In this document: one piece after another, positions 12,174 to 25,500 of the stretch | Numbering within the stretch: the stretch's first letter is position 1 | Layout: the number at the start of each line of letters is the position of its first letter | Assembly: GCA_002633025.1 (NCBI GenBank) | Contig: NMRB01001741.1 | Location: 1-64,000 of the forward strand | From: Notospermus geniculatus | Lineage: Eukaryota > Nemertea > Pilidiophora > Heteronemertea > Lineidae | Length of the DNA: 64,000 nucleotides | Direction: 5' to 3' | Notes under the pieces: generated by a model | Told to the model about the DNA's origin: nothing | Databases searched by the model: none | The model's input: the letters and a program-made list of their open reading frames with translations, nothing else | Made by a program: the position numbers and the translations under genes

Positions 12174-13082
12174 TACAGTCTTTCAAATAAGTAAATGGAC
12201 AGCGTGTTTTTCAAATATCTCCGAGATAAAACAAGATAATTGGATGCGGTTTTCAACATAGTGTGGTATACTTACCTGGTCATATATCTCATGTATTTCG
12301 GTCAACCTAATTTTAAGCCTTTGTTATGTAACAGGCTATTTAAAAAAGGTCCAGAAATTAACTTTTTTATTTCTAATTTTTTTCAACAGATTTGGCACTG
12401 ATATGATCAGGTGATTGACATGAAAGACTCTTTGCCAAAAAAATCGGTGAAATCTGCTGTCTTTTTCGTGATATCTCAAAATATCAAAATTTGAGATTTT
12501 TGATATTTTGAGATATTGAATATTGTTTTGCTGTTATTCGCTGCCAGACATGATAACAAGATGGCTACGAAATTTTCCACGTGTTTCCATCACCGAATCA
12601 GCAGAAAATATTATGTGAAATCTGGAGGCTGAATAAAGAGGCTGAATATCATGACATTTAAGTGAAAAAAGGATTCAAAAATTGCATAAATTATCACGAG
12701 GGAATGAATGCTACCAAATGACTTTAAAAAATGATCGAATATATCAAAATTTCAAAAATCTCAAATTTTGATATTTTGAGATATTACGAAAACGGAAAAA
12801 CATTTTCAATATTTTTTTGCGCAAAAACTCTTATTATCAATCACCTCATCACAACACTTTGAATTCTGCTGAAAAAAACTTGAAATAAAAAAGTTGATTT
12901 CTGGACCTTTTTTAAATTGCCTGTTACATAACAAAGGGTTAAAATTAGGTTGACCCAAATACATGAGATATATGACCAAGTAACTATACCACACTATGTT
13001 GAAAACCGCATCCAATTATCTTGTTTTATCTCGACGATATTTGAAAAACACGCTGTCCATTTACTTATTTGAAAGACTGTAC
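12174..13082. mobile_element. Large foldback element (about 0.9 kb)
   Basis: The left end GTACAGTCTTTCAAATAAGT is matched by its reverse complement ending at 13082. The arms stay similar for over 300 bases each, with a spacer around 12540-12720. Short inner repeats built on ATATCAAAATTTGAGATTTT are also palindromic. No transposase is coded. It lies between the two alternative last exons of the ankyrin gene. Confidence 0.8.
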
Positions 13083-13150
13083 CTATGTGGTACCAGGTCC
13101 TACCTCAATTCGTCAAACCTTAGCATCTTACTGAAACTTATTCTTTTCAG

Positions 13151-13213
13151 GGCAATATTAGCAAAGAAGTGCGAGAAGCTCTGGAAACTATCCAACATCT
13201 GCGAGCATCATAA
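13151..13213 (+). CDS. Alternative last exon of the ankyrin coiled-coil gene
   Basis: A strong acceptor (TTATTCTTTTCAG) precedes a 20-codon open frame with stop TAA, in phase 0. It therefore joins exon 11609-11674 (ending LLSAVQ) as well as exon 11882 does. The peptide GNISKEVREALETIQHLRAS parallels GEMDQEVVDALRHILSLR of the other last exon position by position (G, EV, AL, I and LR shared). Inference: the two are tandemly duplicated, mutually exclusive C-termini. Confidence 0.75.
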   Translation, partial: GNISKEVREALETIQHLRAS

Positions 13214-14928
13214 TCAAAGTTGCCACACGTTTGATGCCGGGGAAGTTATGTGTTTCACCTCATGATCACAGTGCCATCTGTTGAGTAAAGTTCAAATCAC
13301 AGACGTCGTGGTTGTAGATTTCAGTGGGCAAACACTAGTGTAGAGTGTATATTTCATGGTGCAGCTGAAAGGAATCACAAAGCAAGCTTCCTCGTGGTGC
13401 CCTCTGTCATCAGTGAGACAAACTGATTAGTGGAACTGCGCATGTTCACTTTCGAGGACACAGATTTCCAAATCTCGACTTACCAGAAGTATTGTGTTGG
13501 CAGCTAAATGGAATCTCATATCATGCTTATCGTATCGGAACTTTCTATCCATCAGTGATAAAGACATATCATTATACATTGTATATATACAATGTCTGTG
13601 CAATGTATTCAACCACAGAGAAGGAAAGTAGACTGTAGGCCGTTGAAATGACCACATCAGTACATTTTAAACCCAGATCCATATCATTTCATATAGGCAT
13701 TGTATGTTTTATATTTTTATACACTTTATTTGAATGTACAATATTTATTGTAGAATACATGTAAATCCTGAGTCTTGGTATTTTATTTCTGTACAGAATG
13801 AGAATGAACTTGTTTTATCGTTGTATTCTACTAAAAATTCATTATTTGATTTTATTCAATATAGCATTGAAATAATGTACCCGGTACAATATCAAAAGGT
13901 TTATCTTCCCATTACTCTACTTATCTGCTTAGTCAGTTGTACTAATTCTGTACTTAGTGTTCTGTACTTGTTTGCGACCACGAACCTGGCTCTCAAGCTT
14001 GCAGTTCTTACCGGGTATTGCAGCTTTTGTGGGACCCCCGAGTCCAGTGCGAGATGCATCCCTCAGTGGGCAAAACTTGAGAATAACTTGAGAATTGTAC
14101 ATGTATGCCCCTCACAGATTCGATATTGTTTTCGTTGGAATTTTTGTCTATTATGCTTTCATAATTAGTGGCAGATTGCTCCAGGCCATTCATTATGAGA
14201 AGCGCACTTGGCGTCACTTCAATGACATATCAAGATATCAAGACTACTCTTTGGTACAATCATTCCAGTTTTGAAATCTTGTTGATGATTTCATTCATTC
14301 CTTTACTGTAGTCCAGAATTTTAACTGGATGTAAGTTCTACTTTATAATTTTACTCATTCTGCTGTAAAGTTAGGACATATCTACTTTTATATGCGAGTA
14401 CTATACAAATTCCTCTACTGGAAGAATAAAATATATTTGAAAGAACGACTCGGTTCATCTTCCTCTTCAGTTTGCTCTGTTATTTTGAAGTGCTGATATC
14501 TCTTGCTGTACACATTTCCACCGGTCCAAGTGAACACACATGATTTCTCACTGCTTGTAGTGACTCTTCATTCATTGCTGAGTTCGGAAATGCATTATGG
14601 CTTCGTGTAATATTCGACATGAAACACTTATTTGTTAAAAATCATGCTACATGTATTTATTCAATACTCATTCAATGCTGAATACAATAGACCGATTTAG
14701 CACCACTCAAAGACAACAATCACATTCATTGCACTTAATTTCATACTTGACTTCATTTGTTGCGCATTACCATTATACATGTACGTGAACCTCACTTTAT
14801 TGACAGAAATGTACAGTCCCAAATTGGGTCATTTCTATTCATTGTGACCTCAGTAATCAGAACACCTCTCAATCAAGGACAGCACTTGTCAGTTCCAGAG
14901 TATCCTCAAATAGAGAGGTTCCACTTTA

Positions 14929-17900
14929 TCAACTTTGTTTACGATTGTCCTTGTAAGCGATCAACACTGAGTTCCTTGGTGAGAGTTTAGGATCAAATAT
15001 AGGCACCAGCTGACTCCTTATACCTGAAATGATAAGATTGATTGCATGAGGAACATGTATTGGAGAAAAAACGAAAATGAACACAACCATAGAACTCAAG
15101 TCAGTGTGCATATTTGAACACTCAGTAGGAAGGGGGGGGGGGGCTACCAGCTGCTGGTACATGTAAACTAAGGGTAGAAGATTTTAAAACTCTAGTACCG
15201 GTATGTGGTTTCAAGAGGGATTGTCATTGCATACCTTGCTCACTCAGGAATATCATTCTGTCCAACAGTATCAAACTCTCCACAGCAGGGGCCAGCATCA
15301 ATCTAAGTGTGTAGATGATGACCACGTCTTTCCAACAGGAGATCCTTTTTGCTGCTCTCTCTAACTGTGCTTCTGTTAGGGTGTGATCAAGGCTTAACTT
15401 CTGGAGTGCCATGGAGGCATATCTAAAGCAGAGTAATGAGAGTCCAGGTATGGGTAAACTCTGGAGCATCAGAGAGACATATCTGAAGCCGAGTTTTAAG
15501 GGATACACTAGAAAGTGCAGAATTGAAGGACTTACTTTTCAAAAGTCATCTGATGAGCTCTCTTTATGGTGAGTTTGATAGCAGCATGGTTGATGGTTGG
15601 ATCAATGTCAAGTATAACCTCCTGAAGGGCTGCACGGTAGCTGTGCATGATCAACTCTGGTGGGTTATCTGTAGGAAGACAGGACAAAATTTATCCCGAC
15701 TGAAGGAGTTAGTACTAAATATTCAGAAAAACAGTGCAGCTTGATACACAGCAATTAATTACCTTTTAATCTCTGGTGGTAAGCGTCCAAGAAGTGACAA
15801 GCCATTTCCCGTGCAGTGTAGCTAAGCTGATGACCTGGCATGGAATGTACAAATTTACTCATGGGATAACCAACATTAGCACCGGGGGCAGTGGATTCCT
15901 CATCCGTGAGTTTCATGTAACAACACGCGACAGTTGCCAACCCTTTGATCTGAGGGCAGCGACAAAACACTCTCAACATGGTTGGGATGAGGTCACCACA
16001 GGCGTGTAATCCTGTCATAATGAACTGATTGTCTTTTGTCTTATCACAATTCCCTATGGAATCAATGTTGCTTTCAGATTGATTTTTCTCTGATCTGCTT
16101 TCAGATGATCCTGTCCGGCAGAATCCAGCATCATTTGAGTCTATCATTTTATGATTAGTTGACAAACCATCATCGTCTTGGCATCCATTTTCAGAAAGTC
16201 CAGCTGCACATACTCCATTCATATTGATTTTATTATTGTTATCGTTATGCACCTCAGATTCTTTGACCACTTTGAGAAATTCCTCGGGTGAAATGTCTGG
16301 TTCAATCCATGTGGCTATATGATTTGGTTCTGAAGGTATTCCATCAACACAATCAGCTTTCATTCTCTTCTTTGCTTTCTCCATGTCCCGTATGACCTCC
16401 CTGAAAGATTGAAAACCCAATTCAGTTTTTATGAATAAGACAACAAACTTCATAAGATATCTTCAACAATTTCTTAATTCATGCAAGATCTGACATCCAT
16501 GTGACGGTCCATTACAACATTCTGTCTCCAATGACTTCCCGTCTCCGGAAATTTCCTCTCCAAGGACTTTTCGTCTGAGGACATTTTGTCCTCCAGGACA
16601 TTTCTTCAGACAAGAGATGGTGTCACCTGAGCACCATATTGTAAATTGCCAAGTTTGTACATCAAAGTACCTGTCAAACTTCTTTGCCTTGGGAATGTGG
16701 CAGCCAGCTGCCTCTACCGTGGTAACATTTAACCCATAACCAAAAGAAAGCACCCGGGATAAGTGACCCTGTCCAGCACCTATATCTACTACATGGTCAG
16801 ACTCCTGTTTCCTGCTAAGCCAGTTCACCACCTGACAAAAAGAATAGCGAGTTCAGAAATGAATACCAGATGAAAAGAAACAGGCAATGGAATAAAGTAA
16901 ATTTCAGCTGTGTCATTTTCAAATGCAATCCCATAACACTCTTTTTAGCAGCTGAAGAAGTCTGCATAAGTAATGAAATGAAACTTTATCTAAAAGCAAT
17001 GTAAGAAATGGCTTCCTGATTTTCCAATTTACCACTGATTTCCTTCTGAAAAATGTGACCCACACCAGCAAAAGCAGGCGCTTGTTGGAATAGCTGAAAG
17101 GGTTAATGGCTTTATGATACTACAGCTGAAATGAATGTATCTGGTTTGCAAAATAGCCGCAGATAGTAATGGAAAGAGTTGAATAAACTGATAATCAATG
17201 ATCAAGCCCTTGATCAATGATGATCACTTGTGACAAGCACTTGCTTTTCTTGGAAAGGGTCACATATTTCATTTCCCTTAATTAACAACTCCCCTCGATC
17301 CATACCTCCCCAAGTTTCTTTATCTCATGTTGTTTCTTGGGTTTTACATGACGTCTGTAGCAATGATCCAATGACAATAACTGCCCATCTTTTATATTAT
17401 TGATGTCACTACTACTCCCAGTGAGGGAGCCATTCCCAGCATGCTGTCTTGCACGTCCATCAACACAGTGACTAACATTTGGCTCAATGTCAGCAACGCC
17501 TACTGGTTTCCTTGGGAGTGATAAGGCTTGGGTGGCTGCCGTAAAGGCAAGCAGTGATAGAGGCCACACCTCACTGGAGAAGAAAAAGATATTTATTCTA
17601 AATCCTATGAATGATATGATCTCACAAACAGACAGATGGAAAAGCAGTAAAACCTAATTATCAACTGGCATCCCATTCCTATTTGCATTATACCAACTCA
17701 GGGACAAAATGGTTTGTTCATTCAAATTCATCAGTACTGCGGCTGCGAGAGGTAGACTTCCTATAGGGGCCTATCAAGGAAAAGCCTGAGATAAAAGTCC
17801 AGCGATATGTCATGATTCTCGCCAGGGCATAGGAAGTCGTGAATATCCTGAAGATATACGGGTGCTCTTTATACCTGCAATGATCAGACTTTTCATCATC

Positions 17901-18348
17901 ATTTTGCAGCAGAGAGGCAAATGCCGGAGGGTCCAGACTTCGCAAAACTCGAATCCACTCACGAGGAAATTCTTCAAGATAATTCTTCACGAAGGCATCC
18001 TGCAATAAAAATTTGGGATTGCATTGTGTTTGAATAAAAAAAAGGAAATCATGATTATCAACATGTTTAAAATCATTGAAATGATCATGCATTGAATCCC
18101 CATAACATAGGCCTGGCACCCATGAGGAGGACTGCATGTGCATCCACTGCACATGCAGTGCATGATGCACCGCACATGCATTGACATCTGCTGCATGCAG
18201 AGAGCAGACGCTATATTCAAGAATAAGGCCAGCAAATGCCTGGGCATGTTGCTTGACTTACCGAGACGTACGCGTCAATCAGCCATCTGTAGTGGTTGAT
18301 TAACTTAATGAGTGACTTCACATAATTATGTACTTCGTCTGTATTCAT
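14929..18348 (-). CDS. METTL25B: METTL25B/RRNAD1-type methyltransferase-like protein, complete
   Basis: Eight exons on the minus strand join in phase: 18348-18262, 17999-17875, 17573-17306, 16831-16671, 16400-15763, 15668-15536, 15422-15235 and 15023-14929, giving about 564 residues. The start is ATG at 18348 (MNTDEVHNYV), chosen because the following YRWLIDAYV matches the family's N-terminal helix. Landmarks in order are RRHVKPKKQHEIKKLGE, the SAM-binding-like VVDIGAGQGHLSR (about residues 174-186), GLHACGD, VACCYMKLTDEE and the C-terminal DPKLSPRNSVLIA. GLHACGD and CCYMKL favour METTL25B over METTL25. Exon 5 carries an Asn/Ser/Asp-rich insert of roughly 90 residues before GLHACGD, not expected in the human protein and probably disordered. 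The family is annotated as an rRNA-dimethylase-like or methyltransferase protein; substrate is uncertain. The gene is convergent with the ankyrin gene; TTTATT at 14657 could be its polyadenylation signal read on the minus strand. Confidence 0.93.
15133..15144. repeat. G homopolymer
   Basis: A run of G bases lies in the last intron of METTL25B, between exons 15235-15422 and 14929-15023 or just inside its edge. Length is likely unreliable in the assembly. Confidence 0.7.
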
Positions 18349-19549
18349 GTTTTCACGTGTCAATTTCATGAATTTTTCCCGAACCAGCACGTAATGTAGT
18401 TTAACTGGCCGCCACCAGATAGCGCTTTTTTAACTGTTACCTGACCTACAACTGCCGCAACAAAGGCGTCCATTCGGAACTTCCGAAGGCAACTGCTCGG
18501 CAATTTCCGTACGGTCGCATTTCCCCTCGGACACAATTCCAAGGCAGCCATCTTGAATGCGCAACGATTGCTGCCCGTTTGTGAGAGTTCAAATGCGGTT
18601 CGCCTCATCACACCCGGCGCATGAACGAAATAGGTCACACAAAACGTTGCGTTATTGATCAATAATTGGCAGATTGGATGAGATACCGGTAAGTTTATAA
18701 ATAATATGCCTCAAGTTATCCAGCAAATAAGTTTGAACACCTTAACAGGCCAAAATTCTGCCAAAATAGTACCACGGTCGGTCACGTGGGTTTGTTGATA
18801 AACAATATGGCTGCCTTGCACTTGTGTCCGAGGTGAAATGCGCCGTCCAGTGGCAGATAAGCAGTTCGCCTCAGGTCGTTCCGAATGAAAGGCGTCATCT
18901 GGAGGAGATAATTGGAACCAAGCTACCACGCAAAGAACATAAAACTGGTGTATCAAGGTTAGTAAATGAAAACTCACAGACTACAACAAAATATATTTTG
19001 AGTGACAATATAGACTCTATGCAAGTAAAATTAAGTACATAAATTTAGTACGAATCGCCTATTTTCGCACGTCTTAAATCAACGACTGGATTTATCTAAT
19101 TTGCATATCAGAATGGGAAATCATGAAAATTAGTGATACTCGCAAAATTCATGACGTAGTACACATTTTGCATAATGAGAAATCACTTGTTTTTCAAGTT
19201 GGTAATGACGTCATCAGGCGGAATTATTTGTGATTTATTTGCTTTGAACAGTTGAATGTAATATTTTCAGAGATGTGATGATGAGTGACTTGCCGGAAAA
19301 GATAAATTAACCTTTCCGCCAATATTTGTCTGTTATATTTGCTATTTCATTGATATATATATTTTCCATGTATATTTGATATTTTATTGATGTACATTTT
19401 GTCTAAAATGTGAACTTGCAAAATAATATTAGGACAGCAGTCGTGCAACATTTTAGATCCTGCCCTCTAGCGGTCAATAGCAAAATGACCACTGGCTGGG
19501 TTTCCTGATAATTTTTTCCACCCAATACGTCAAAATTTATTGATTTCGT
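18349..19549. promoter_or_regulatory. Divergent 5' region between METTL25B and the FAM219 gene
   Basis: The two genes start 1.2 kb apart and point away from each other. CpG-richer stretches at 18440-18620 and 18770-18920 suit promoters. On the plus strand a GTTAGT donor-like site follows at about 18959, so 18820-18958 could be a 5' non-coding exon of the FAM219 transcript. No ATG frame there stays open through the site in phase with the coding exon. The remainder is AT-rich with no gene seen. Confidence 0.4.
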
Positions 19550-22500
19550 ATGGACAGTATGGACGATAGTGGGTTCGATAGTGACCCTAAAACGTCCAGG
19601 AACGGTTCTGTTGAATTTAAGGTAAGATTGATAAAATTTACCCAATTTATTGGCAAGAATGCGTTCGACACCAGGGGACCACAGGTCCTTACACACTTCA
19701 CTGAGAATGTCATGAATGTACGGCCTGGGCCCTATAGAAAAACAAAAGGTATGGACACTTCGCAAACTAGCACCCCGACCTCCCCACTTCAACATGTTCA
19801 AGCCGCCGTCAAACCTACCTAGGGCAGGCCTATATTTCCCAACCGACTGCCACGATTTTTGGCACGAGTGCAGTGACTGTTTAATATATGGTAGGCCTAG
19901 TGTCTTTACTCTTTTGACGAGGCGAGCTGTTTTCTTTGGTTTGGGCTCCTCGTGAACAATAGATCTATTGTTCATGAGAAGCCCAAAGGAAATAGCTTGC
20001 CTCAAAAGGCAGTCACTGGAGTGATCTCCGATATATTTATTCCACAATGAAACAAATGACTTTATCCGAAATCTGGTGATTTTGATCGCGAGTTGCGATC
20101 ACCAGCAAATGCACAANTATGGACGATAGTGGGTTCGATAGTGACCCTAAAACGTCCAGGAACGGTTCTGTTGAATTTAAGGTAAGATTGATCAAATTTA
20201 CCCAATTTATTGGCAAGAATATCAACAACCTGTGAGTGTTGAACAGTTGAACCACCAAACTGACACAGGCGTTCGACACCAGGGGACCACAGGTCCTTAC
20301 ACACTTCACTGACAATGTAGGCCCCTAGGGCCTGGGCCCTATAGAAAAACAAAAGGTATGACAGTCTTCGCAAACTAGCACCCCGACCTCCCCAATTCAA
20401 CATGCAGCTGCTGCATGTTCAAGCCGCCGTCCCCGACCCTGTCGCGTCAAACCTATAATATATTTCCCAACCGATTGCCACGATTTTTGGCACGAGTGCA
20501 GTGACTGTTTAGTGTCTTTACTCTTTTGACGAGGCGAGCTGTTTTCTTTGGTTTGGGCTCCTCGTGAACAATACATCTATTGTTCATGAGAAGCCCAAAG
20601 GAAACAGCTCGCCTCAAAAGTCTTTTGAGGCGAGCTGTTTCCTCCAGTNTGTCGCGTCAAACCTATATTTCCCAACCGATTGCCACGATTTTTGGCACGA
20701 GTGCAGTGACTGTTTAGTGTCTTTACTCTTTTGACGAGGCGAGCTGTTTTCTTTGGTTTGGGCTCCTCGTGAACAATACATCTATTGTTCATGAGAAGCC
20801 CAAAGGAAACAGCTCGCCTCAAAAGTCTTTTGAGGCGAGCTGTTTCCTCCAGTGACTGTCTTTTAAATTAAAAGACAGTCACTGGAGTGATCTCCGATAT
20901 ATTTTTTCCACAATGAAACGAATGACTTTATCCGAAATCTGGTGATTTTGATCGCGAGTTGCGATCACCAGCAAATGCACAAGAGCAATTACTGCGCATG
21001 CGCGACTTTACAGAGCCGCCTTTCTGATTGGTTGCTGCTCTAAGTATAAACATGGAAGTAAATAAAAGCACATGTTGTGAGCACATGCACATGCGCAGTA
21101 ATTGCTCTCTCTCGCTTCCTGATTATGAGTTTGTGCATTTGCTGGTGATCGCAACTCGCGATCAAAATCTCCGGATTTCGGATAAAGTCATAAAGTTTTG
21201 TTCATTGTGGAATAAATATATCGGAGATCACTCGTGCCAAAAATCGTGGCAATCAGTTTGGAAATATAGGTAACTGGTTTGACAGCAGTTTGAAGTGGGG
21301 AGGTCAGGGTATTGCGAAGTGAATACCTTTTATTTTTCCAAACATTCTCAGTGAAGTGTGTAAGGACCTGTGGTCCCCTTAGTATATCGAACTAAGAACC
21401 TGTGGTTGAACATGTTGAATTTCATTTCAACGTGTTATCATGGTTCCGTCCTCGAGGCCGATATGCTCGACCTCGATCCTCAGCCAGCATGATGATCCTG
21501 TGTGCTGTGCCAGTGACCGAGTCGTTTGTGACTGTGACCAAGCATGTGCTGTGTCTGTGAGTACTGTGACTTTGTTTGCACTGGACTGTGTCTAGTGTGT
21601 GAACTGTGCTTCTGTGCTGTGTCTCATGATCAGTCATGTCAGTGTTGCCTACATGTATAGCTTAGCAAGGCCTCTATATATCTAGGCTACCTGAGGCTGT
21701 AGCCCTTTGGCTACCTGTGGCTGTAGTCCTTAGCATGCGTAGCCTTAGGCCTACTGGTAGCAGCCTCTACACTTACCAGCTGACCTTACTTTCTTGTTTC
21801 AGCCTCAAACTGTGCATGCTGTGAGTGTGACTGATGTGAACATCAAGAATGGGAAGTCAGGTGGAATAAATGCCTTGAGAAACATCCGACGAAGTTCAGA
21901 TCTTCAGAAGAAATTAGGTAATTTCATGAGACAATTAAGACTAAAATCCTAAGCCTTAAGAATGTGTCAGCTAGCTCATCATGATATCATTTATTTAATC
22001 AGTGAGTGCTCTGACCTGTTACAACAACAATAATGAAACCGACATGACTGAGATTTCTGCCATTGAGACACCATGTTGATTAAATGGCCTTATGTGGATG
22101 CTTTCTTTCTTTCAGAACGACAAAGAGAAGCTGCCAGAAAAGCTGCTATTGTTGATCAACAGCCTAAAAAATCACCTGCCTTATTATCAAGGAGTAGGTA
22201 AGTGACTGTTGATGACCTATGTGTATGTAGTCATTCAGAAGTTTGGTTTGTCAATGCTGGCCTGGTAAAGCCGGAGTTACTCTGCAAGGAACTCAAACAG
22301 CAGCAAGATTCAGAGAGAAAATGATTTATTTTTCATGTTTCTCTCAGCTTTAGACAATTTGAATGTAGGAATAAGGTTTGATTGCTTACCTTGTATCAAA
22401 AACTCGGCTTCAGACCTGAAGTTCTGTGCCATCCTTTCCCTTCTGACCCTATTTTATGGAACATCATCATGTCCATACCCTGTGGACACCATCTATCATA

Positions 22501-25500
22501 CATGTACATTTATCATCATCTTTGTCCTCATTTGAGATTTGAATATATGAAACATTTGCTGATGGTGGAGTGGAAAATTCACTACCACCTGTGACTCTTG
22601 AGATCATCTCAAAAGCCACGTCCTGATAGTCAGGGCTTTCTTCTTACAATGTATGTTTGTCTGCAAGTCATTGCTGCATGCGTGTCATGATCAGTGATCC
22701 ATCCATTCATTCACAACATCCACCTGTATACTTTTCAAGTGTTTCATTTGCTGCTTGTTTCATTCTTTTGCATCAGTGGCAGTTCAGAGAATGAAGTGAT
22801 ACCGTACGAGTATGTATAACAATAGAACTTTGTTACATGTCACTCTGTCAAAAGCACTGATGTTTTTCATGATACATGCTGTTAATGTGGGAAGGAAATT
22901 CCGTTATATCCCCTGGACAGAATGAACACCGATATTGTGGTGAATTTGATTTTAATCGTTTCTTAAGTATTAATACAAACGAAAGTGTAATGCTAAGGGC
23001 TGAAGCCATCAGGCATTTGTCGCCCTTCATTGTGGTGAATTTCCTACCCTAACCTTTGCTACGCTTTTGACCTATTCACAACAGATGTACATGTACATAC
23101 GTATGTAACTGTCACTGTTAGCTTTTAAGTTTCACAGTCTCTTATGATTTTGTTCATAGTAGCTTTTTAATCAATGTACAGTAATACTAATCACAGAGTA
23201 ACCCCCCCCCCCCCNCCCCCCATTAAGGACACCTTTGAACTGACAGAACACAGATGCTATTATTGACCAGGAATCGAACCCACATCCTCTCACTCATGAA
23301 GCTGATGCTCCACACTGTACCACCATGCTGTGTGGCATGGCCTCAGTAATACATTATCAACATAATACCAGTAGATTATCCTTGTTCAAAATGCTTAATT
23401 CAGTTGACACATTATTCGCATTCCTGACCTATGACAATAATTTTACGAAGGGTAGATTCCTTCTATTTGTTGCTCAGAAATCTTCCTATCTCGGTGTACT
23501 ATATCTTCCCAATCCTTCAAAGCTGCAGTATTTGAGTAAGGAATGTTGATCACATTACGTCTTCGATCAATTTAGTTGAATACCGGTATTCACGCTGATG
23601 GTCACCATTTGAGATCAGAATATATTTTTGGTGCATTCAACCACACAGTATTCTTTTATTTTTATTTTGTTTGACAGTTAGATAATGGGCTATTTCCTAT
23701 ATCATTATTATGCGCTGATGAATTATCAGCAAATTGGTGGTGTGACTAAAAAGCCCCAAACTGCATGTACAACTATACCGGTACTTGCTTTAATACAGGA
23801 GGAGAGCCCCTGGGGTCGAAGTAGAGAGTGGAGAGTATGGCAGTGCATTGTTTGTTATCAACACTCCAGTTTCTTCCTACATTAAGCACTGCCTGAAAGA
23901 TTTGTACATGTCTGTACACATGTTTCAGCATGTATCTGACATTCACGTGTACCTACCTCATTCATGTCATTAGTCTCCGCCACGCCACGTAGTGGTCGAG
24001 CGGAGACTCTTGTGTTAGCTAGGAAACTTTCTCGGCCCAAACCAACCTCAGCACCAGGAGGCTTACGTGCCTATGCGTGTGTGCATTCTGCAGTGCTTCA
24101 CGGGCTCCTTGCAGTGTCGTAATTTTATCAGCATATAACACGAAGTTTGGACGAAACTGTCTTTCAATAAAATATTCCGGTGTCAGGATTTGTGACTACT
24201 AATATTCTTTCATTTCCACGTCGGGTGTATGTTGTTTAATTTATCCATGTTGATCTTTACGACGATGTTTTGCGCCACGACTGCCGTATGATCCCAGCCT
24301 GACAACATGGACGACATGCTAACGACAACGAACATGACGAACATGACCAACATCCAACTCGGCTAGGCCTAGGCCTATATCCGCCATGTCCTCGGCCCAT
24401 ATCCCCCATTTCCCGATCGGCATTCTGTTTTTTGGTACGCCCTAACGNNNNNNNNNNNNNNNNNNNNNNNNNNNNNNNNNNNNNNNNNNNNNNNNNNNNN
24501 NNNNNNNNNNNNNNNNNNNNNNNNNNNNNNNNNNNNNNNNNNNNNNNNNNNNNNNNNNNNNNNNNNNNNNNNNNNNNNNNNNNNNNNNNNNNNNNNNNNN
24601 NNNNNNNNNNNNNNNNNNNNNNNNNNNNNNNNNNNNNNNNNNNNNNNNNNNNNNNNNNNNNNNNNNNNNNNNNNNNNNNNNNNNNNNNNNNNNNNNNNNN
24701 NNNNNNNNNNNNNNNNNNNNNNNNNNNNNNNNNNNNNNNNNNNNNNNNNNNNNNNNNNNNNNNNNNNNNNNNNNNNNNNNNNNNNNNNNNNNNNNNNNNN
24801 NNNNNNNNNNNNNNNNNNNNNNNNNNNNNNNNNNNNNNNNNNNNNNNNNNNNNNNNNNNNNNNNNNNNNNNNNNNNNNNNNNNNNNNNNNNNNNNNNNNN
24901 NNNNNNNNNNNNNNNNNNNNNNNNNNNNNNNNNNNNNNNNNNNNNNNNNNNNNNNNNNNNNNNNNNNNNNNNNNNNNNNNNNNNNNNNNNNNNNNNNNNN
25001 NNNNNNNNNNNNNNNNNNNNNNNNNNNNNNNNNNNNNNNNNNNNNNNNNNNNNNNNNNNNNNNNNNNNNNNNNNNNNNNNNNNNNNNNNNNNNNNNNNNN
25101 NNNNNNNNNNNNNNNNNNNNNNNNNNNNNNNNNNNNNNNNNNNNNNNNNNNNNNNNNNNNNNNNNNNNNNNNNNNNNNNNNNNNNNNNNNNNNNNNNNNN
25201 NNNNNNNNNNNNNNNNNNNNNNNNNNNNNNNNNNNNNNNNNNNNNNNNNNNNNNNNNNNNNNNACAAAAATGTGGAGTTTGTCACCAGCTGATGCCCTAA
25301 TTAGCTAAAACAATGGTGCACCTTTCGGTACATAATGTGGCTTTATCACAAAAAACAAAGAGTTTATTTCCTGCGTACTTGTAACCTGAGGTTTGTATCT
25401 ACACGTTGATGAAGTTAGAATTTCAAAATTTGTTTTGAAAACTGATGAAAATGCTTATTTTTATCAATATAATTTTCAGCTTGAATGTCAGTCCTAAGCA

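Larger units (their letters stand above)
11984..14450 (+). other. 3' untranslated and terminal region of the ankyrin gene
   Basis: After the TGA at 11981-11983 there is AT-rich sequence with a large foldback (12174-13082), an alternative last coding exon (13151-13213) and then about 1.2 kb with no convincing exon. An AATAAA at about 14427 within GAAGAATAAAATATATTTG is a plausible polyadenylation signal for the longer transcript. Confidence 0.55.
19554..21420. repeat. Direct and inverted repeat complex around FAM219 exon 1
   Basis: The block 19554-20116 (exon 1 end plus intron start) recurs as 20118-20648 and partly as 20650-20990. Much of it also recurs in inverse orientation from about 21110 to 21400, for example ATTGATCGCGAGTTGCGATC-type sequence near 20080, 20950 and 21150, and CCACAGGTCCTTACACACTT near 19680 and inverse near 21360. 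Single N bases at 20117 and 20649 mark the joins. Part is a genuine foldback element; part is probably assembly duplication. Confidence 0.8.

Noticed and set aside
19403-20047. Minus-strand open frame of 214 codons
   Set aside because: It overlaps FAM219 exon 1 and the inverted-repeat complex; no protein features are seen and parts recur inverted at 20577-20822 and 21028-21273.
24257-25292. Long open frames on both strands
   Set aside because: They consist almost entirely of the N gap.
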